Position numbers and translations under genes: made by a program
Shown here: positions 51,071 to 60,101 of the stretch, piece after piece
Position numbering within the stretch: position 1 is the stretch's first letter
Layout of the letters: each line of letters begins with the position of its first letter
Notes under the pieces: model-generated
Databases searched by the model: none
What the model was told of the DNA's origin: nothing
What the model saw: only the letters and a program-made list of their open reading frames with translations
Assembly (NCBI GenBank): GCA_902604575.1
Contig: CACKZH010000002.1
Coordinates: 1-64,000 of the forward strand
Direction of reading: 5' to 3'
Source: an uncultured Pelagibacteraceae bacterium
GTDB taxonomy: Bacteria > Pseudomonadota > Alphaproteobacteria > Pelagibacterales > Pelagibacteraceae
Length of the DNA stretch: 64,000 bases

Positions 51071-51685
51071 ATGCTCCCTCTAGATTTTATTCTTTACCTT
51101 CAAATTATATTTTTTTTATTCATTACACCTGGAACCCCTAGAATTGTAATTATCTCTTATTCAATGAATTATGGAGTAGGAAAATGTGTTTGGTCGGCAT
51201 TAGGGGATATAACTGCAAATTTAATTCAGGCAACTCTAGTTATTTTTGTAATAGGATCTTTTTTTTCTGAGAACTCAACAATCTTAAATATATTTAAATG
51301 GATAGGAGTAATTTATATTTTATATCTTGCATATGATATCTATAAATCACGTCCAAAAACTATTTCAAGCGAAGGAGAAATTAAAAAAAGCAATTTATCT
51401 TTCTTTCGAGATGGTTTTTTAGTTGCTGGCACAAGTCCTAAGGCTTGGATGTTTTTTCCTTTTATTTTCCCGCAATTTATTGATTTTAATTCAAATTTAT
51501 TAACACAATTTATAATTTTAATAATAACTTATATTGTTTTAGATTTTTTATCTTTGATTGGTTATGCAATACTTGCGCAAAAATTAATAAAATGGATTAC
51601 TGCAAATCCAAAAACTATTAATACAATTTCTGCGAGTGTTTTAGTAATAATTGCCTGTATTATTGTTGCATTGCAACAATATTAG
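51071..51685 (+). CDS. LysE/RhtB-family amino acid exporter
   Basis: Membrane exporter of 204 residues with about six helices. TPGTPRIVIISYSMNYG (about 19-35) corresponds to the family's N-terminal TPGP motif, and TSPKAWMFFPFIFPQF to the NPKA..FF motif at the centre. The substrate could be an amino acid or a derivative. It has no Shine-Dalgarno site; instead a stem-loop ends seven bases before its ATG. A 19-base palindrome covers its last codons. Confidence 0.87.
   Translation: MLPLDFILYLQIIFFLFITPGTPRIVIISYSMNYGVGKCVWSALGDITANLIQATLVIFVIGSFFSENSTILNIFKWIGVIYILYLAYDIYKSRPKTISSEGEIKKSNLSFFRDGFLVAGTSPKAWMFFPFIFPQFIDFNSNLLTQFIILIITYIVLDFLSLIGYAILAQKLIKWITANPKTINTISASVLVIIACIIVALQQY
51662..51680. 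repeat. Palindrome at the 3' end of the LysE-type gene
   Basis: ATTGTTGCA-T-TGCAACAAT is a 9-bp dyad around one base within the last codons of the gene. With a larger loop it could form a 7-bp hairpin. No T-run follows, so it is at most a weak transcript-end structure. Confidence 0.4.
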
Positions 51686-51759
51686 ATCTGCTCGCGGTTT
51701 TATTGTCACTTGCAATAAATTAAATTTCTTATTTAATCTACTCATAATTAATTAATTAA

Positions 51760-51765
51760 AGAGGA
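51760..51765 (+). promoter_or_regulatory. Ribosome-binding site of the livK-like gene
   Basis: AGAGGA six bases before the ATG at 51772, in an 86-base gap. A possible promoter (TTGCAA at 51710, TTTAAT at 51732, 16-base spacing) lies upstream but is weak. Confidence 0.6.
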
Positions 51766-51771
51766 AATAAA

Positions 51772-53010
51772 ATGAGATTAAATAAAATAATTTTAAGTTT
51801 TGTTTCTGCATTAGTAATTTTATTTTCAACTTCAGTTGCATCTTTTGCAAAAGTTGTTGGAGACAAAATTATTTTAGGTGCTGCAATTTCATTAACAGGT
51901 AAATACTCATCTAATGGTGTTCATACTCAAAATGGTTATAACATGGCCGTTGACAGAATTAACAGCATGGGTGGTGTTAAAGTTGGTGGAAAAACTTATA
52001 AGTTTGATATTATTTATTACGATGATGAATCAAACCCTAAGAGAGCTGCACAGCTTGCAGAAAGATTGATATCACAAGACGGTGTTGAGTTCATGCTTGG
52101 CCCTTACAGTTCTGGTTTAACTAAAGCGATTGCTCCGGTAACTGAAAAATATGGTGTTCCAATGGTTGAAGCAAATGGAGCATCTAGATCTTTGTTCACA
52201 AAAGGTTACAAATATCTATTTGCTGTATTAGCTCCAGCTAACTTATATCTTGATGTTGCTATAGACCTAGCGGTTGAAAAGAATAATGGAAAACCAGTAA
52301 CTGTTGCAATGGCGTTTGAACAAGATGCATTTTCTCAAGATGTAAGACTTGGTGTGCTAGATGCAATTAAGAGAACTGGCTCTAAAAAAGTAATTGATGA
52401 TAAGTTACCAAAAGAGCTTAATGATATGGCTGCTACTTTAGTCAAAGTGAAACAAATGAAACCAGATGTTTTAGTTGTTTCAGGTCATACTAAAGGTGCT
52501 CTAACCGCTATCAGACAAATATCTGAGATGAAAGTAGATGTTCCAATGTTAGCTATGACACACTGCGATGCAGCTAAATTATCAAAGCAACACGGCAAAA
52601 ACTCACAATATGCTTTATGCGCTTCTCAGTGGCACAAAACACTAACCTATAAAGATAACTTCTTTAAAGATGGTATGACATACGATGCAGACTTTACTAA
52701 AGAGTTTGGTTATGCACCTCCATATCAAGCAGCAGAGTCATCAGCTGCTCTATTGGTATTTAAAGATGCATTTGAGAGAGCAAATTCTTTTGATCAAAAA
52801 AAAGTAAGAGATGCTCTTGCAGCTACAAACATGCAAACTTTTTATGGAAACATAAAATTTGCTGAAGGTGGTCAGAATGTTGACAAGCCAATGGTACTTT
52901 TCCAAGTAATGTGTGATGATGCAGGAAAATGTGAAAATAAAGTTGTTGCTCCAACTAAATGGGCATCGGCTAAGTTAATTCACCCAATTCCTTCTTGGTC
53001 TAAAAGATAA
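51772..53010 (+). CDS. livK: Branched-chain amino acid-type ABC substrate-binding protein (LivK-like)
   Basis: Periplasmic type-1 binding protein of the HAAT family that feeds the LivHMGF importer. The 412-residue protein has a signal peptide ending SFA at about residue 26, then ILGAAISLTGKYSSNGVHTQNGYN, YYDDESNPKRAAQLAERLI, FMLGPYSSGLTKAI and the closing helix PYQAAESSAALLVFKDAF. HAAT proteins bind branched-chain amino acids but also amides, urea and aromatic acids, so the ligand is not proven. A terminator-like hairpin follows. Confidence 0.92.
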   Translation: MRLNKIILSFVSALVILFSTSVASFAKVVGDKIILGAAISLTGKYSSNGVHTQNGYNMAVDRINSMGGVKVGGKTYKFDIIYYDDESNPKRAAQLAERLISQDGVEFMLGPYSSGLTKAIAPVTEKYGVPMVEANGASRSLFTKGYKYLFAVLAPANLYLDVAIDLAVEKNNGKPVTVAMAFEQDAFSQDVRLGVLDAIKRTGSKKVIDDKLPKELNDMAATLVKVKQMKPDVLVVSGHTKGALTAIRQISEMKVDVPMLAMTHCDAAKLSKQHGKNSQYALCASQWHKTLTYKDNFFKDGMTYDADFTKEFGYAPPYQAAESSAALLVFKDAFERANSFDQKKVRDALAATNMQTFYGNIKFAEGGQNVDKPMVLFQVMCDDAGKCENKVVAPTKWASAKLIHPIPSWSKR

Positions 53011-53023
53011 AAACAAATCTATA

Positions 53024-53062
53024 AATACCCCCTAATATATTATATATAGGGGGTATTTTTTT
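53024..53062 (+). terminator. Intrinsic terminator after livK
   Basis: AATACCCCC / GGGGGTATT arms (53024-53032 and 53049-53057) with an AT-rich 16-base loop, followed by seven T (53056-53062). It lies before the livH ribosome-binding site, so read-through would set a lower permease level. Confidence 0.85.
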
Positions 53063-53063
53063 A

Positions 53064-53068
53064 AAGGA
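53064..53068 (+). promoter_or_regulatory. Ribosome-binding site of livH
   Basis: AAGGA six bases before the ATG at 53075, directly after the T-run of the livK terminator. Translation initiation of the permease genes thus sits on the terminator's 3' edge. Confidence 0.55.
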
Positions 53069-53074
53069 TTCATT

Positions 53075-53968
53075 ATGGATTTCATGGTCTTCCAATATCC
53101 AATGATTTCTGTTCAAGCATGTTTGGATGGAATATTACTTGGAATTTTATTTGCATTGATTGCATATGGTATGGCACTTCAATGGGGAGTAATGAATATA
53201 ATTAATATTGCTCAAGGAGATCTTGTTATATTAGGTGGATACATTGCTTATTTTATGTATCTATATGGAATTCATCCAGCCTGGGGAGTAATCGTTGCTC
53301 CAGTAATAATGTATTTTGTTGGAATAGCAATTTACAAACTTGTAATTAATAAAGTAGTAGATAGGGATTTATTTATCTCTATTTTAGCGACTTTTGGAAT
53401 AAGTATTCTTTTCATGCAATTAATGAACTTTGCATTTGGAGCAGATGTTGTTCTTGCAAATTCAGATTATGGAACAACTATGTTATTTAATAATAATGTT
53501 GTGTTGCCGAATTCAAAAATATTTTCCGCGTTTATAAGTATTTTATTTGCAATTTGTTTAGTAATTTATATGAAAAAATCTAAACTTGGACGTGCTATTA
53601 GGGCTACAGCACAAAACGCAAGAGCAGCAAAGATTTTAGGTGTAGATACAGAAAAAGTTTATGCAGCAACATTTGGAATTAATGCAGCCCTTTGTGGTGT
53701 TGCAGGAGCTTTAATATCTATAACATTTACAATCCATCCCTACATGGGTTTACCTTACACAATAAGATCATTTATGATTGTTATTGTAGCTGGATTAGGA
53801 AATTTACCAGGTGTTGCAATGTCAGGAATGGGATTAGGGGTATTTGAGGAATTTGCTGATTATATTTTAGGAACAGAATTTAGAATAGGGTCAGTATTTT
53901 TGCTTTTAGTTTTAATACTTATTTATAGAAGATTCAAACTTTCTAAAAAAAGAGAGTACTTAAAATAA
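53075..53968 (+). CDS. livH: Branched-chain amino acid-type ABC permease LivH
   Basis: First membrane subunit of the LivHMGF importer. The 297-residue polytopic protein (about eight helices) has LFALIAYGMALQWGVMNIINIAQGD near the N-terminus (in two parts), the EAA-like cytoplasmic loop RAIRATAQNARAAKILGVD and the C-terminal IVAGLGNLPG. The stop overlaps the livM ATG (TAATG). Confidence 0.94.
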   Translation: MDFMVFQYPMISVQACLDGILLGILFALIAYGMALQWGVMNIINIAQGDLVILGGYIAYFMYLYGIHPAWGVIVAPVIMYFVGIAIYKLVINKVVDRDLFISILATFGISILFMQLMNFAFGADVVLANSDYGTTMLFNNNVVLPNSKIFSAFISILFAICLVIYMKKSKLGRAIRATAQNARAAKILGVDTEKVYAATFGINAALCGVAGALISITFTIHPYMGLPYTIRSFMIVIVAGLGNLPGVAMSGMGLGVFEEFADYILGTEFRIGSVFLLLVLILIYRRFKLSKKREYLK

Positions 53969-55017
53969 TGAAAAATAATTTAATTTTATACATTGGGATT
54001 TTGATCTTTGGTATAGCCGCTCCGTTTATTTTTCCAGCTTTTAAAGTTCAATTATCAATATTATGTGTATTAATTGTTCTTGCTACTACCTGGAATATTC
54101 AAGGTGGTGAAATGGGGTATAATTCATTTGGAAATATTCTCTTTTACGGTCTTGGTATGTATCTATGTGCTTCGGTGCAAGTTGGAATGTTTTTCCCACT
54201 AGCTGAGTGGACAGAAAGTGGTGGTGAGAAAACATTTGTACACACTCCTGTGCAATTTTTTCAGGGGATGGCTGTCGGATTGATAGTTGCTGCAGTTGTA
54301 CCAACTATTGTGGCAGGTTTAATTGGGTACTCTATTTTAGGGCTAAGAGGACATTATTTTGCAATTTGTACATTGGGATTAGGTGTTGCAGCAGGTGAAA
54401 TTTCTGGAGGAATTGAAATCATTGGAGCCGGACAAGGTTTCACTACGCCACCATTTCCTGACGTTGGAAGTTTAGATTCAAGAGGTGAATTTTTTTATTT
54501 CCTAAGTTTTTTTGTTTTAGTTCTTACCTTCGTAACTGTTAGATCAATTTATACAACAAGATTTAAGTTGATATTAAATGCAATTAGGGACAATGAAGAT
54601 AAAGCTGAGGCTATGGGAATTGAAACAATGAAATATAAAATTATTGGTTGGATGATATCAGCATTCTTCTGCGGTTTGGCAGGAGGAATAATGGGAGGTT
54701 TAGTTGGATATATCGACTCTACAGATGTTGCATTCGACGGAAGAGAGATGGGAGTATTCATGGTATTGATGGCAATACTTGGAGGCAAAGGAACACTTTG
54801 GGGTCCAATTATTGGTGCAACTGTTTTTCATATTTTTAAAGAAGGCTTTTGGACATTCTTTTTGGGTTGGCAGTATGTTGCCTTAGGTGTTTTGATTGTT
54901 GTAATTGTAATTTATTTCCCAGAAGGAATTATGGGATGGTTAAGAGAAAAATATCCAGAGAGATTTGGTGAAGTAGTTGATGAAAAGGATCGTAAAGCTC
55001 AGGTAGAACTAAAATGA
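53968..55017 (+). CDS. livM: Branched-chain amino acid-type ABC permease LivM
   Basis: Second membrane subunit. The 349-residue protein has about nine helices; family marks are WNIQGGEMGYNSFGN, LGLRGHYFAICTLGLG, the EAA-type loop LNAIRDNEDKAEAMGIE, MAILGGKGTLWGPIIGA and IYFPEGIMGWLREK. It overlaps livG by four bases. Confidence 0.94.
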   Translation: MKNNLILYIGILIFGIAAPFIFPAFKVQLSILCVLIVLATTWNIQGGEMGYNSFGNILFYGLGMYLCASVQVGMFFPLAEWTESGGEKTFVHTPVQFFQGMAVGLIVAAVVPTIVAGLIGYSILGLRGHYFAICTLGLGVAAGEISGGIEIIGAGQGFTTPPFPDVGSLDSRGEFFYFLSFFVLVLTFVTVRSIYTTRFKLILNAIRDNEDKAEAMGIETMKYKIIGWMISAFFCGLAGGIMGGLVGYIDSTDVAFDGREMGVFMVLMAILGGKGTLWGPIIGATVFHIFKEGFWTFFLGWQYVALGVLIVVIVIYFPEGIMGWLREKYPERFGEVVDEKDRKAQVELK

Positions 55018-55754
55018 GTATTTTAGAAGTTAATAATGTAAGCAAATCGTTCGGAGGTGTAAAAGCGAACGTTGACATCTCAATGAATGTTGAAAAAGGA
55101 AAGATAGTTGGATTAATTGGACCAAATGGTTCTGGAAAAACCACGTTATTCAATTCGATTGTAGGCACTTACCCAATAGATAATGGATCTATTAAATTTA
55201 ATGGCAAAGAAGTTTCAGAATTACCAGTTCCAGTAATTGCTAAGTTAGGATTATTGAGAACTTTTCAGCAAACTAGAATTTATGGAAAACTTAATTGTAT
55301 AGAAAATATGCTTATTAGTCATAAAGGCAGTGACGCAGATTTAATGAAAATATTTTCAAAAATTCCACAAGAATTAACAGATAAAGCTGAAAATTTATTG
55401 AATTTCGTGGGGTTATTTCAAAAAAGAAATCTAAGAGCAGGAGATCTATCTTTTGGTCAGCAAAAATTATTAGAACTGGCAATGGCATTGATGAATGAAC
55501 CAGAAATGTTATTATTAGATGAGCCTACAGCTGGAATTAATCCAACTTTAATAAATGGTATTATTGATAGGTTAATTAAAGTAAATCAAGATTTTGGGAT
55601 AACACTTTTGGTGATTGAGCATAACATGAGAGTTATTATGCAATTAGCAGAAAATATTTTTTGTTTAGCTCATGGTAAAATGTTAGCTAATGGATCACCT
55701 GATGAAATTAAAAATGATAAACGTGTCGTTGATGCGTATTTAGGAGCACAATAA
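55014..55754 (+). CDS. livG: Branched-chain amino acid-type ABC ATP-binding protein LivG
   Basis: ATPase subunit of the importer, 246 residues. Walker A is GPNGSGKT (36-43), signature LSFGQQKLLELAMAL, Walker B MLLLDEPTAGINP and the H-loop His in VIEHNMRVI. The C-terminal VVDAYLGAQ is the family ending. It overlaps livF by one base (TAATG). Confidence 0.95.
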   Translation: MSILEVNNVSKSFGGVKANVDISMNVEKGKIVGLIGPNGSGKTTLFNSIVGTYPIDNGSIKFNGKEVSELPVPVIAKLGLLRTFQQTRIYGKLNCIENMLISHKGSDADLMKIFSKIPQELTDKAENLLNFVGLFQKRNLRAGDLSFGQQKLLELAMALMNEPEMLLLDEPTAGINPTLINGIIDRLIKVNQDFGITLLVIEHNMRVIMQLAENIFCLAHGKMLANGSPDEIKNDKRVVDAYLGAQ

Positions 55755-56539
55755 TGGCCAACCAATATGAAGTATTAGGAAAAGCTCCTACACCAGATGA
55801 TTTAAAAAAATTATCTCCAAACGAAGTTCATTTAACTATTAAAAATTTAAATGCAGGTTATGGAAAAATGGAAATTTTACATAACTTTGATTTATTCGTT
55901 AATAAAGCCCAGTCTTTGTGTTTAATTGGACCTAATGGTGCAGGCAAATCTACAATTCTTCATTCAATATATGGTTTTACAAATATTTTTTCTGGCCAAA
56001 TTGAACTGGAAGGAAAAGAAATTACAAATCTTACCCCAGCTGAAAAGTTAAAGTCAGTCGGTATAGCTTATATATTGCAGGATAACTCTGTATTTCCAGA
56101 TATGACAGTAGAAGAAAACTTATTAATGGGAGGATATATAAAAGAAAAAACAGATGAGTCTTATGAAGAGGCTGAAAGAATTTTTGAAAAGTATGAAAGG
56201 TTAAGAAATAGAAGAAACCAACCTGCAAAAGTTTTATCTGGTGGAGAGAGAAGATTACTAGAAATATCTAGAGCGTTAGTTATGAAACCTTCAGTACTTT
56301 TAGTAGATGAACCATCAATTGGACTTGAACCTAGATATATTGAGATGGTTTTTGAAATATTAAGAGATCTTCAGCAAAATGAAAAAAAAACAATCATTCT
56401 AGTAGAACAAAATGCCAAAAAAGGATTGGAGTTTGCAGATATAGGATACGTTTTAGTATCTGGGCAAACTGCTATTGCAGGTAAAGGAGACGACTTACTT
56501 CAAAATCCTGATGTTGGTAGATTGTTCCTAGGTGGATAA
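55754..56539 (+). CDS. livF: Branched-chain amino acid-type ABC ATP-binding protein LivF
   Basis: Second ATPase subunit, 261 residues. An N-terminal extension of about 25 residues precedes the domain. Walker A is GPNGAGKST, the Q-loop lies in AYILQDNSVFPDMTVEENLLMGGY, the signature is LSGGERRLLEISRAL (usually LSGGEQQ) and Walker B VLLVDEPSIGLEP. The end RLFLGG is typical of LivF. The stop overlaps the azlC-like ATG. Confidence 0.94.
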   Translation: MANQYEVLGKAPTPDDLKKLSPNEVHLTIKNLNAGYGKMEILHNFDLFVNKAQSLCLIGPNGAGKSTILHSIYGFTNIFSGQIELEGKEITNLTPAEKLKSVGIAYILQDNSVFPDMTVEENLLMGGYIKEKTDESYEEAERIFEKYERLRNRRNQPAKVLSGGERRLLEISRALVMKPSVLLVDEPSIGLEPRYIEMVFEILRDLQQNEKKTIILVEQNAKKGLEFADIGYVLVSGQTAIAGKGDDLLQNPDVGRLFLGG

Positions 56540-57243
56540 TGATTAATAAAAATTTTTTCTTTAAAGGATATAGATCTATATTTACACATGATAGTCCAGC
56601 TATTGCTCTTACTTTTTGCTTTATAGCAATAGGAGCTCTCTTTAAAAATTTAGGCTTTAATATTCAGGAAAGTATTTTTTCAACTGTTTTGACTTATGCT
56701 TTACCGGGCTCACTAGTAATGGCTGAGTCCATGTTAATTGGAGCATCTTTGTTAAATATTTTTTTGGCGGTTTGGTTTGTTAACGCAAGACTTTACCCTA
56801 TGGCTGTATCCTTATTCCCGTTAATGATGCACAAAAGTCAACCTAAGTGGAAATATTACTTTTCTTGTCATTTCATTGCTGTTTCTGCTTGGCTAATCAT
56901 GAAAAGCAATTACAAAAAAATTCCAAAAGAATACAGAATTGATTATTGGATTGGTATTGGAAGTGCAACTGTAAGTGTATCGGTTATCGGAACATTTATA
57001 GGTTTCTCTTTTTCAGAATATTTGAATAAAGATATGATGATGGGATTAGCGATTCTTAATCCAGTTTATTTTTTATGCATGATGGTTGGGGCATCTAAAA
57101 CTATACCGGTAACTCTATCAGTTTTGCTTGGAACTATATTGGGACCAATTATTTATTTATTCTCACCAGAGTGGTCAATTTTGTTAGCAGGTGTAATTGG
57201 TGGAACCATAGCTTATCTAGTAGGAGAGCACAGTGTCAGCTAA
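56539..57243 (+). CDS. azlC: AzlC-family branched-chain amino acid exporter subunit
   Basis: Large subunit of an AzlCD exporter. The 234-residue polytopic protein has LPGSLVMAESMLIGASLLNIF near the N-terminus (read in two parts) followed by WFVNARLYPMAVSLFPLM, the AzlC core. It overlaps the small azlD-like gene by 11 bases and is joined by TAATG to livF, so import and export genes share one transcript. Confidence 0.9.
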   Translation: MINKNFFFKGYRSIFTHDSPAIALTFCFIAIGALFKNLGFNIQESIFSTVLTYALPGSLVMAESMLIGASLLNIFLAVWFVNARLYPMAVSLFPLMMHKSQPKWKYYFSCHFIAVSAWLIMKSNYKKIPKEYRIDYWIGIGSATVSVSVIGTFIGFSFSEYLNKDMMMGLAILNPVYFLCMMVGASKTIPVTLSVLLGTILGPIIYLFSPEWSILLAGVIGGTIAYLVGEHSVS

Positions 57244-57556
57244 TATTGTTTATGCAATTCTAGTTACGTCTCTGGCAACATTTTTGTCTAGATTTTTAGG
57301 TGCTCTGACTTCTCAAGGTATTAAGGAAACATCGAAACTTTTTAAGTGGTTTAATTGTTTAGCTTATGCAACTTTAGCAGCATTAATTGCAAGAACCATA
57401 ATTTTTCCTGCTGGCGTGTTAATAGAAGCCAGTTATTACAGTAGATCGATTGTTGTATTTTTGTCCTTGTTTGTTTTTTTTATTTCTAAGAAAAACTTTG
57501 TTTATCCTACAATTTTCTCAGCTGTTTGTATGGCAATAATTAACAATTATATCTGA
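57233..57556 (+). CDS. azlD: AzlD-family branched-chain amino acid exporter subunit
   Basis: Small membrane partner of AzlC. The 107-residue protein has about four helices with LATFLSRFLGAL and the C-terminal segment IFSAVCMAIINN. It starts at GTG 57233 inside the azlC-like gene, which is the usual overlap for this pair. It closes the livK-azlD unit. Confidence 0.88.
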   Translation: MSANIVYAILVTSLATFLSRFLGALTSQGIKETSKLFKWFNCLAYATLAALIARTIIFPAGVLIEASYYSRSIVVFLSLFVFFISKKNFVYPTIFSAVCMAIINNYI

Positions 57557-57595
57557 TTAAATTGATTTATAAAATAAGGTAAAATAAAATTTAGA

Positions 57596-58507
57596 ATGCA
57601 AAAAATTACAGGCATAGACATTCAAAAACACGATAAATCAAATAGGATTATAAACATTAGTTTAGAAAATGATATAATAGATAAATTAATTTTCCCTTTT
57701 AATAAATTTGATTTAACAGCATTAGAGCTAAAACCATTTACAAGATTTACTTTAGCAAAAAGTTTAGATGATTTAACAAATAATAAATTAAGTGAATTAA
57801 TGAATTCTATCATTAGAGATAGATCAACTGGCTGTTTTATAATAGGACCAAAAAATATAAATGCAAAAATAAATGATACCTTTTTAGTTAAATTATCAAC
57901 TGCAATAGCTCATCTAATTGGCATACCAAATCATGATGCAATGGCAGGAAAATATTATGCTCGTTTCCATGTAAAACACGAGGATACTAGCGACTCTTAT
58001 TTAAGGAAGGCTTATAGGAATATGGATCTTCATACAGATGGGACATATGTGAAAGATGAAACAGATTGGTTAATTATGACAAAAATTGATGAACAAAATG
58101 TTGAAGGTGGTGAAACAGCCATGTTACACCTTGATGACTGGGAACATTGTGATGATTTATACAATGATCCAGTTGGGAGGCAAAATTTTGTTTGGGGGTC
58201 ACCAAAAAGTAAAAATATTGATTATAAGGTTGAACATCCTGTATTTTCTTCAGATGAAAAAGGTAGACCAACAATCTCTTACATAGATCAATTTCCTGAA
58301 CCACAAAATATGAAACAAGGAAATTTTTTACAAAGATTATCTGATGGATTAGAAGAAAGTAAAAATAAAATAATTACGAAATTACCTGTAGGTTGTTCTG
58401 TGATTGCAAATAATTATTTCTGGCTTCATGGAAGAAAACCCTTCAAAGAAAACAAGGAATTAAGCAGAGAATTACTAAGAATTAGAGGTTCTTTTTTTGT
58501 TAATTAA
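57596..58507 (+). CDS. csiD: Glutarate 2-hydroxylase (CsiD/GlaH-like)
   Basis: Fe(II)/2-oxoglutarate oxygenase that converts glutarate to L-2-hydroxyglutarate in lysine/glutarate breakdown. The 303-residue protein matches CsiD along its length: GKYYARFHVK, SDSYLRKAYR, LHTDGTYV with metal ligands His146 and Asp148, GGETAMLHLDDWE, SYIDQF and NNYFWLHGR with ligand His278. The ligands are 14 positions lower than those I recall for E. coli CsiD (160, 162, 292). The usual partners lhgO and gabDT are not in the window. Confidence 0.9.
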   Translation: MQKITGIDIQKHDKSNRIINISLENDIIDKLIFPFNKFDLTALELKPFTRFTLAKSLDDLTNNKLSELMNSIIRDRSTGCFIIGPKNINAKINDTFLVKLSTAIAHLIGIPNHDAMAGKYYARFHVKHEDTSDSYLRKAYRNMDLHTDGTYVKDETDWLIMTKIDEQNVEGGETAMLHLDDWEHCDDLYNDPVGRQNFVWGSPKSKNIDYKVEHPVFSSDEKGRPTISYIDQFPEPQNMKQGNFLQRLSDGLEESKNKIITKLPVGCSVIANNYFWLHGRKPFKENKELSRELLRIRGSFFVN

Positions 58508-58539
58508 TTCAACATAATCAATATAAAGTATCCAAAATT

Positions 58540-59307
58540 ATGAATTTAGGTTTTATTGGTACTGGAAAAATTGCAGCCTCAGTGATTACTGGAATATGTA
58601 AATCAAAAATTTCTTATAAAAAAATAATTATTTCACCAAGAAATAAAAAAATAGCTCTTGGGCTAAAAAGAAAGTTTAAAAAAATAGTTATTGCTAAGGA
58701 TAATCAGCAAATTATAGATCAGTCTAATTGGGTATTTTTATCTGTGACGCCAACTGTTGGTGAAAAAATTATAAAAGATTTAAAATTTAAATCTAAACAA
58801 ACCATTGTTAGCTTTATCTCGACTATAACTTTGTCACAATTAAAAAAAGCAATTAAAGTAAAAGCAAAAATTGTAAGAGCAATACCTCTACCTCCAATTT
58901 CATTAAAAAAAGGTCCAGTACCTATTTGCCCTCCCAATCCAAAAGTAAAAGCATTTTTCAATAATTTGGGAACAACAGTAGAAATTAAAAATGAAAAATC
59001 TTCTATTAATTTTTGGTCAACTTCAGGAATGATGGCACCTTTTTATGAGATGTTGAGAATGATGACGGATTGGTTAGTAAAAAGAGGAGTAAAAAGAAAC
59101 AATGCTCAAAAATATATTACTTCTTTATTTTTAGCTTTATCTGAAGATGCAGTAGTAAATTCAAAAGAAAATTTAAAAAATTTAGTTAAAGAATCTCAAA
59201 CACCAAAAGGATTGAACGAGCAAGGAGTAAAAGAATTAACTAAGGCTGGATTTTATAAATCTCTTGAAAAAACTTTAAATAGCATTCACAGAAGACTAAA
59301 CAAATAA
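58540..59307 (+). CDS. proC: Pyrroline-5-carboxylate reductase-like protein
   Basis: NAD(P)H-dependent imine reductase fold, 255 residues. The Rossmann motif GFIGTGKIA is at the N-terminus; ISPRNKK follows the second strand. The family's VRAIPLPP segment is present, where typical ProC has VRAMPNTP. The C-terminal region reads SQTPKGLNEQGVKEL where ProC has TPGGTT. These departures suggest a ProC relative acting on another cyclic imine rather than the main proline enzyme. It lies between csiD and the second Liv-type transporter. Confidence 0.75.
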   Translation: MNLGFIGTGKIAASVITGICKSKISYKKIIISPRNKKIALGLKRKFKKIVIAKDNQQIIDQSNWVFLSVTPTVGEKIIKDLKFKSKQTIVSFISTITLSQLKKAIKVKAKIVRAIPLPPISLKKGPVPICPPNPKVKAFFNNLGTTVEIKNEKSSINFWSTSGMMAPFYEMLRMMTDWLVKRGVKRNNAQKYITSLFLALSEDAVVNSKENLKNLVKESQTPKGLNEQGVKELTKAGFYKSLEKTLNSIHRRLNK

Positions 59308-59312
59308 ATTAA

Positions 59313-60101
59313 ATGTCTGAGAATATTTTAGAGATTAATAATTTAAGCAAATATTTTGGTGGATTAGCTGCTGTTTCTGATTGTTCAATTAAAGTAAAAA
59401 GAGGAACAATAACTGGTATAATTGGACCTAATGGATCTGGTAAAACAACTTTATTTAATTTAATTGCTGGAAACTTAAAATCATCAGGTGGAAATGTATT
59501 TTTTGATGAGGAAAACATTACAGACGTTCCATCATATGAGTTATTTTCTAAAGGACTGCTAAGAACATTTCAAATAGCGCATGAGTTTTCAAATTTATCT
59601 GTTTTAGAAAATTTAATGATGGTGCCTGGAAATCAATCTGGAGAAAAAATAATGACTGCATTATTTAAGCCAGGTTTAGTTGCACAAGAAGAAGCTGTAG
59701 TTAAAGAAAAAGCGAAAGAAGTTGTTGAATTTTTAAATCTAGGGCACTTATCAAATGAGCTTGCTGGTAATCTTTCAGGCGGACAAAAGAAATTATTAGA
59801 GCTTGGAAGAACGATGATGGTTGATGCAAAATTAGTATTATTAGATGAAGTAGGAGCAGGAGTTAATAGAACTTTATTAAAAGATCTTGGAACTGCAATA
59901 GAAAAGTTAAATAAAGAGAAAGGTTATACTTTTTGTATGATCGAGCATGATATGGATTTCATTGGAAGGTTGTGTGATCCAGTAATTGTAATGGCTGAGG
60001 GATCAGTTTTGTTTGAAGGAAGTGTTGAAGAAGCAAAAAAAGATGAAAAAGTTATCGAAAGTTATCTTGGTAGAGGATCAAAATTAAAGGATACAAATTA
60101 A
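59313..60101 (+). CDS. Second Liv-type ABC ATP-binding protein (LivG-like)
   Basis: ATPase of a second HAAT-family importer, 262 residues. Walker A is GPNGSGKT (about 36-43), the signature LSGGQKKLLELGRTM and the Walker B region VLLDEVGAGVN, where the usual DEP is DEV. The H-loop is MIEHDMDFI and the end ESYLGRGS. It starts five bases after the proC-like stop and overlaps the next ATPase gene by one base. Confidence 0.92.
   Translation: MSENILEINNLSKYFGGLAAVSDCSIKVKRGTITGIIGPNGSGKTTLFNLIAGNLKSSGGNVFFDEENITDVPSYELFSKGLLRTFQIAHEFSNLSVLENLMMVPGNQSGEKIMTALFKPGLVAQEEAVVKEKAKEVVEFLNLGHLSNELAGNLSGGQKKLLELGRTMMVDAKLVLLDEVGAGVNRTLLKDLGTAIEKLNKEKGYTFCMIEHDMDFIGRLCDPVIVMAEGSVLFEGSVEEAKKDEKVIESYLGRGSKLKDTN

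Noticed and set aside
51662..51680. Palindrome at the end of the LysE-type gene as a true terminator
   Set aside because: The stem is AT-rich and is followed by ATTAGATCTG rather than a T-run.
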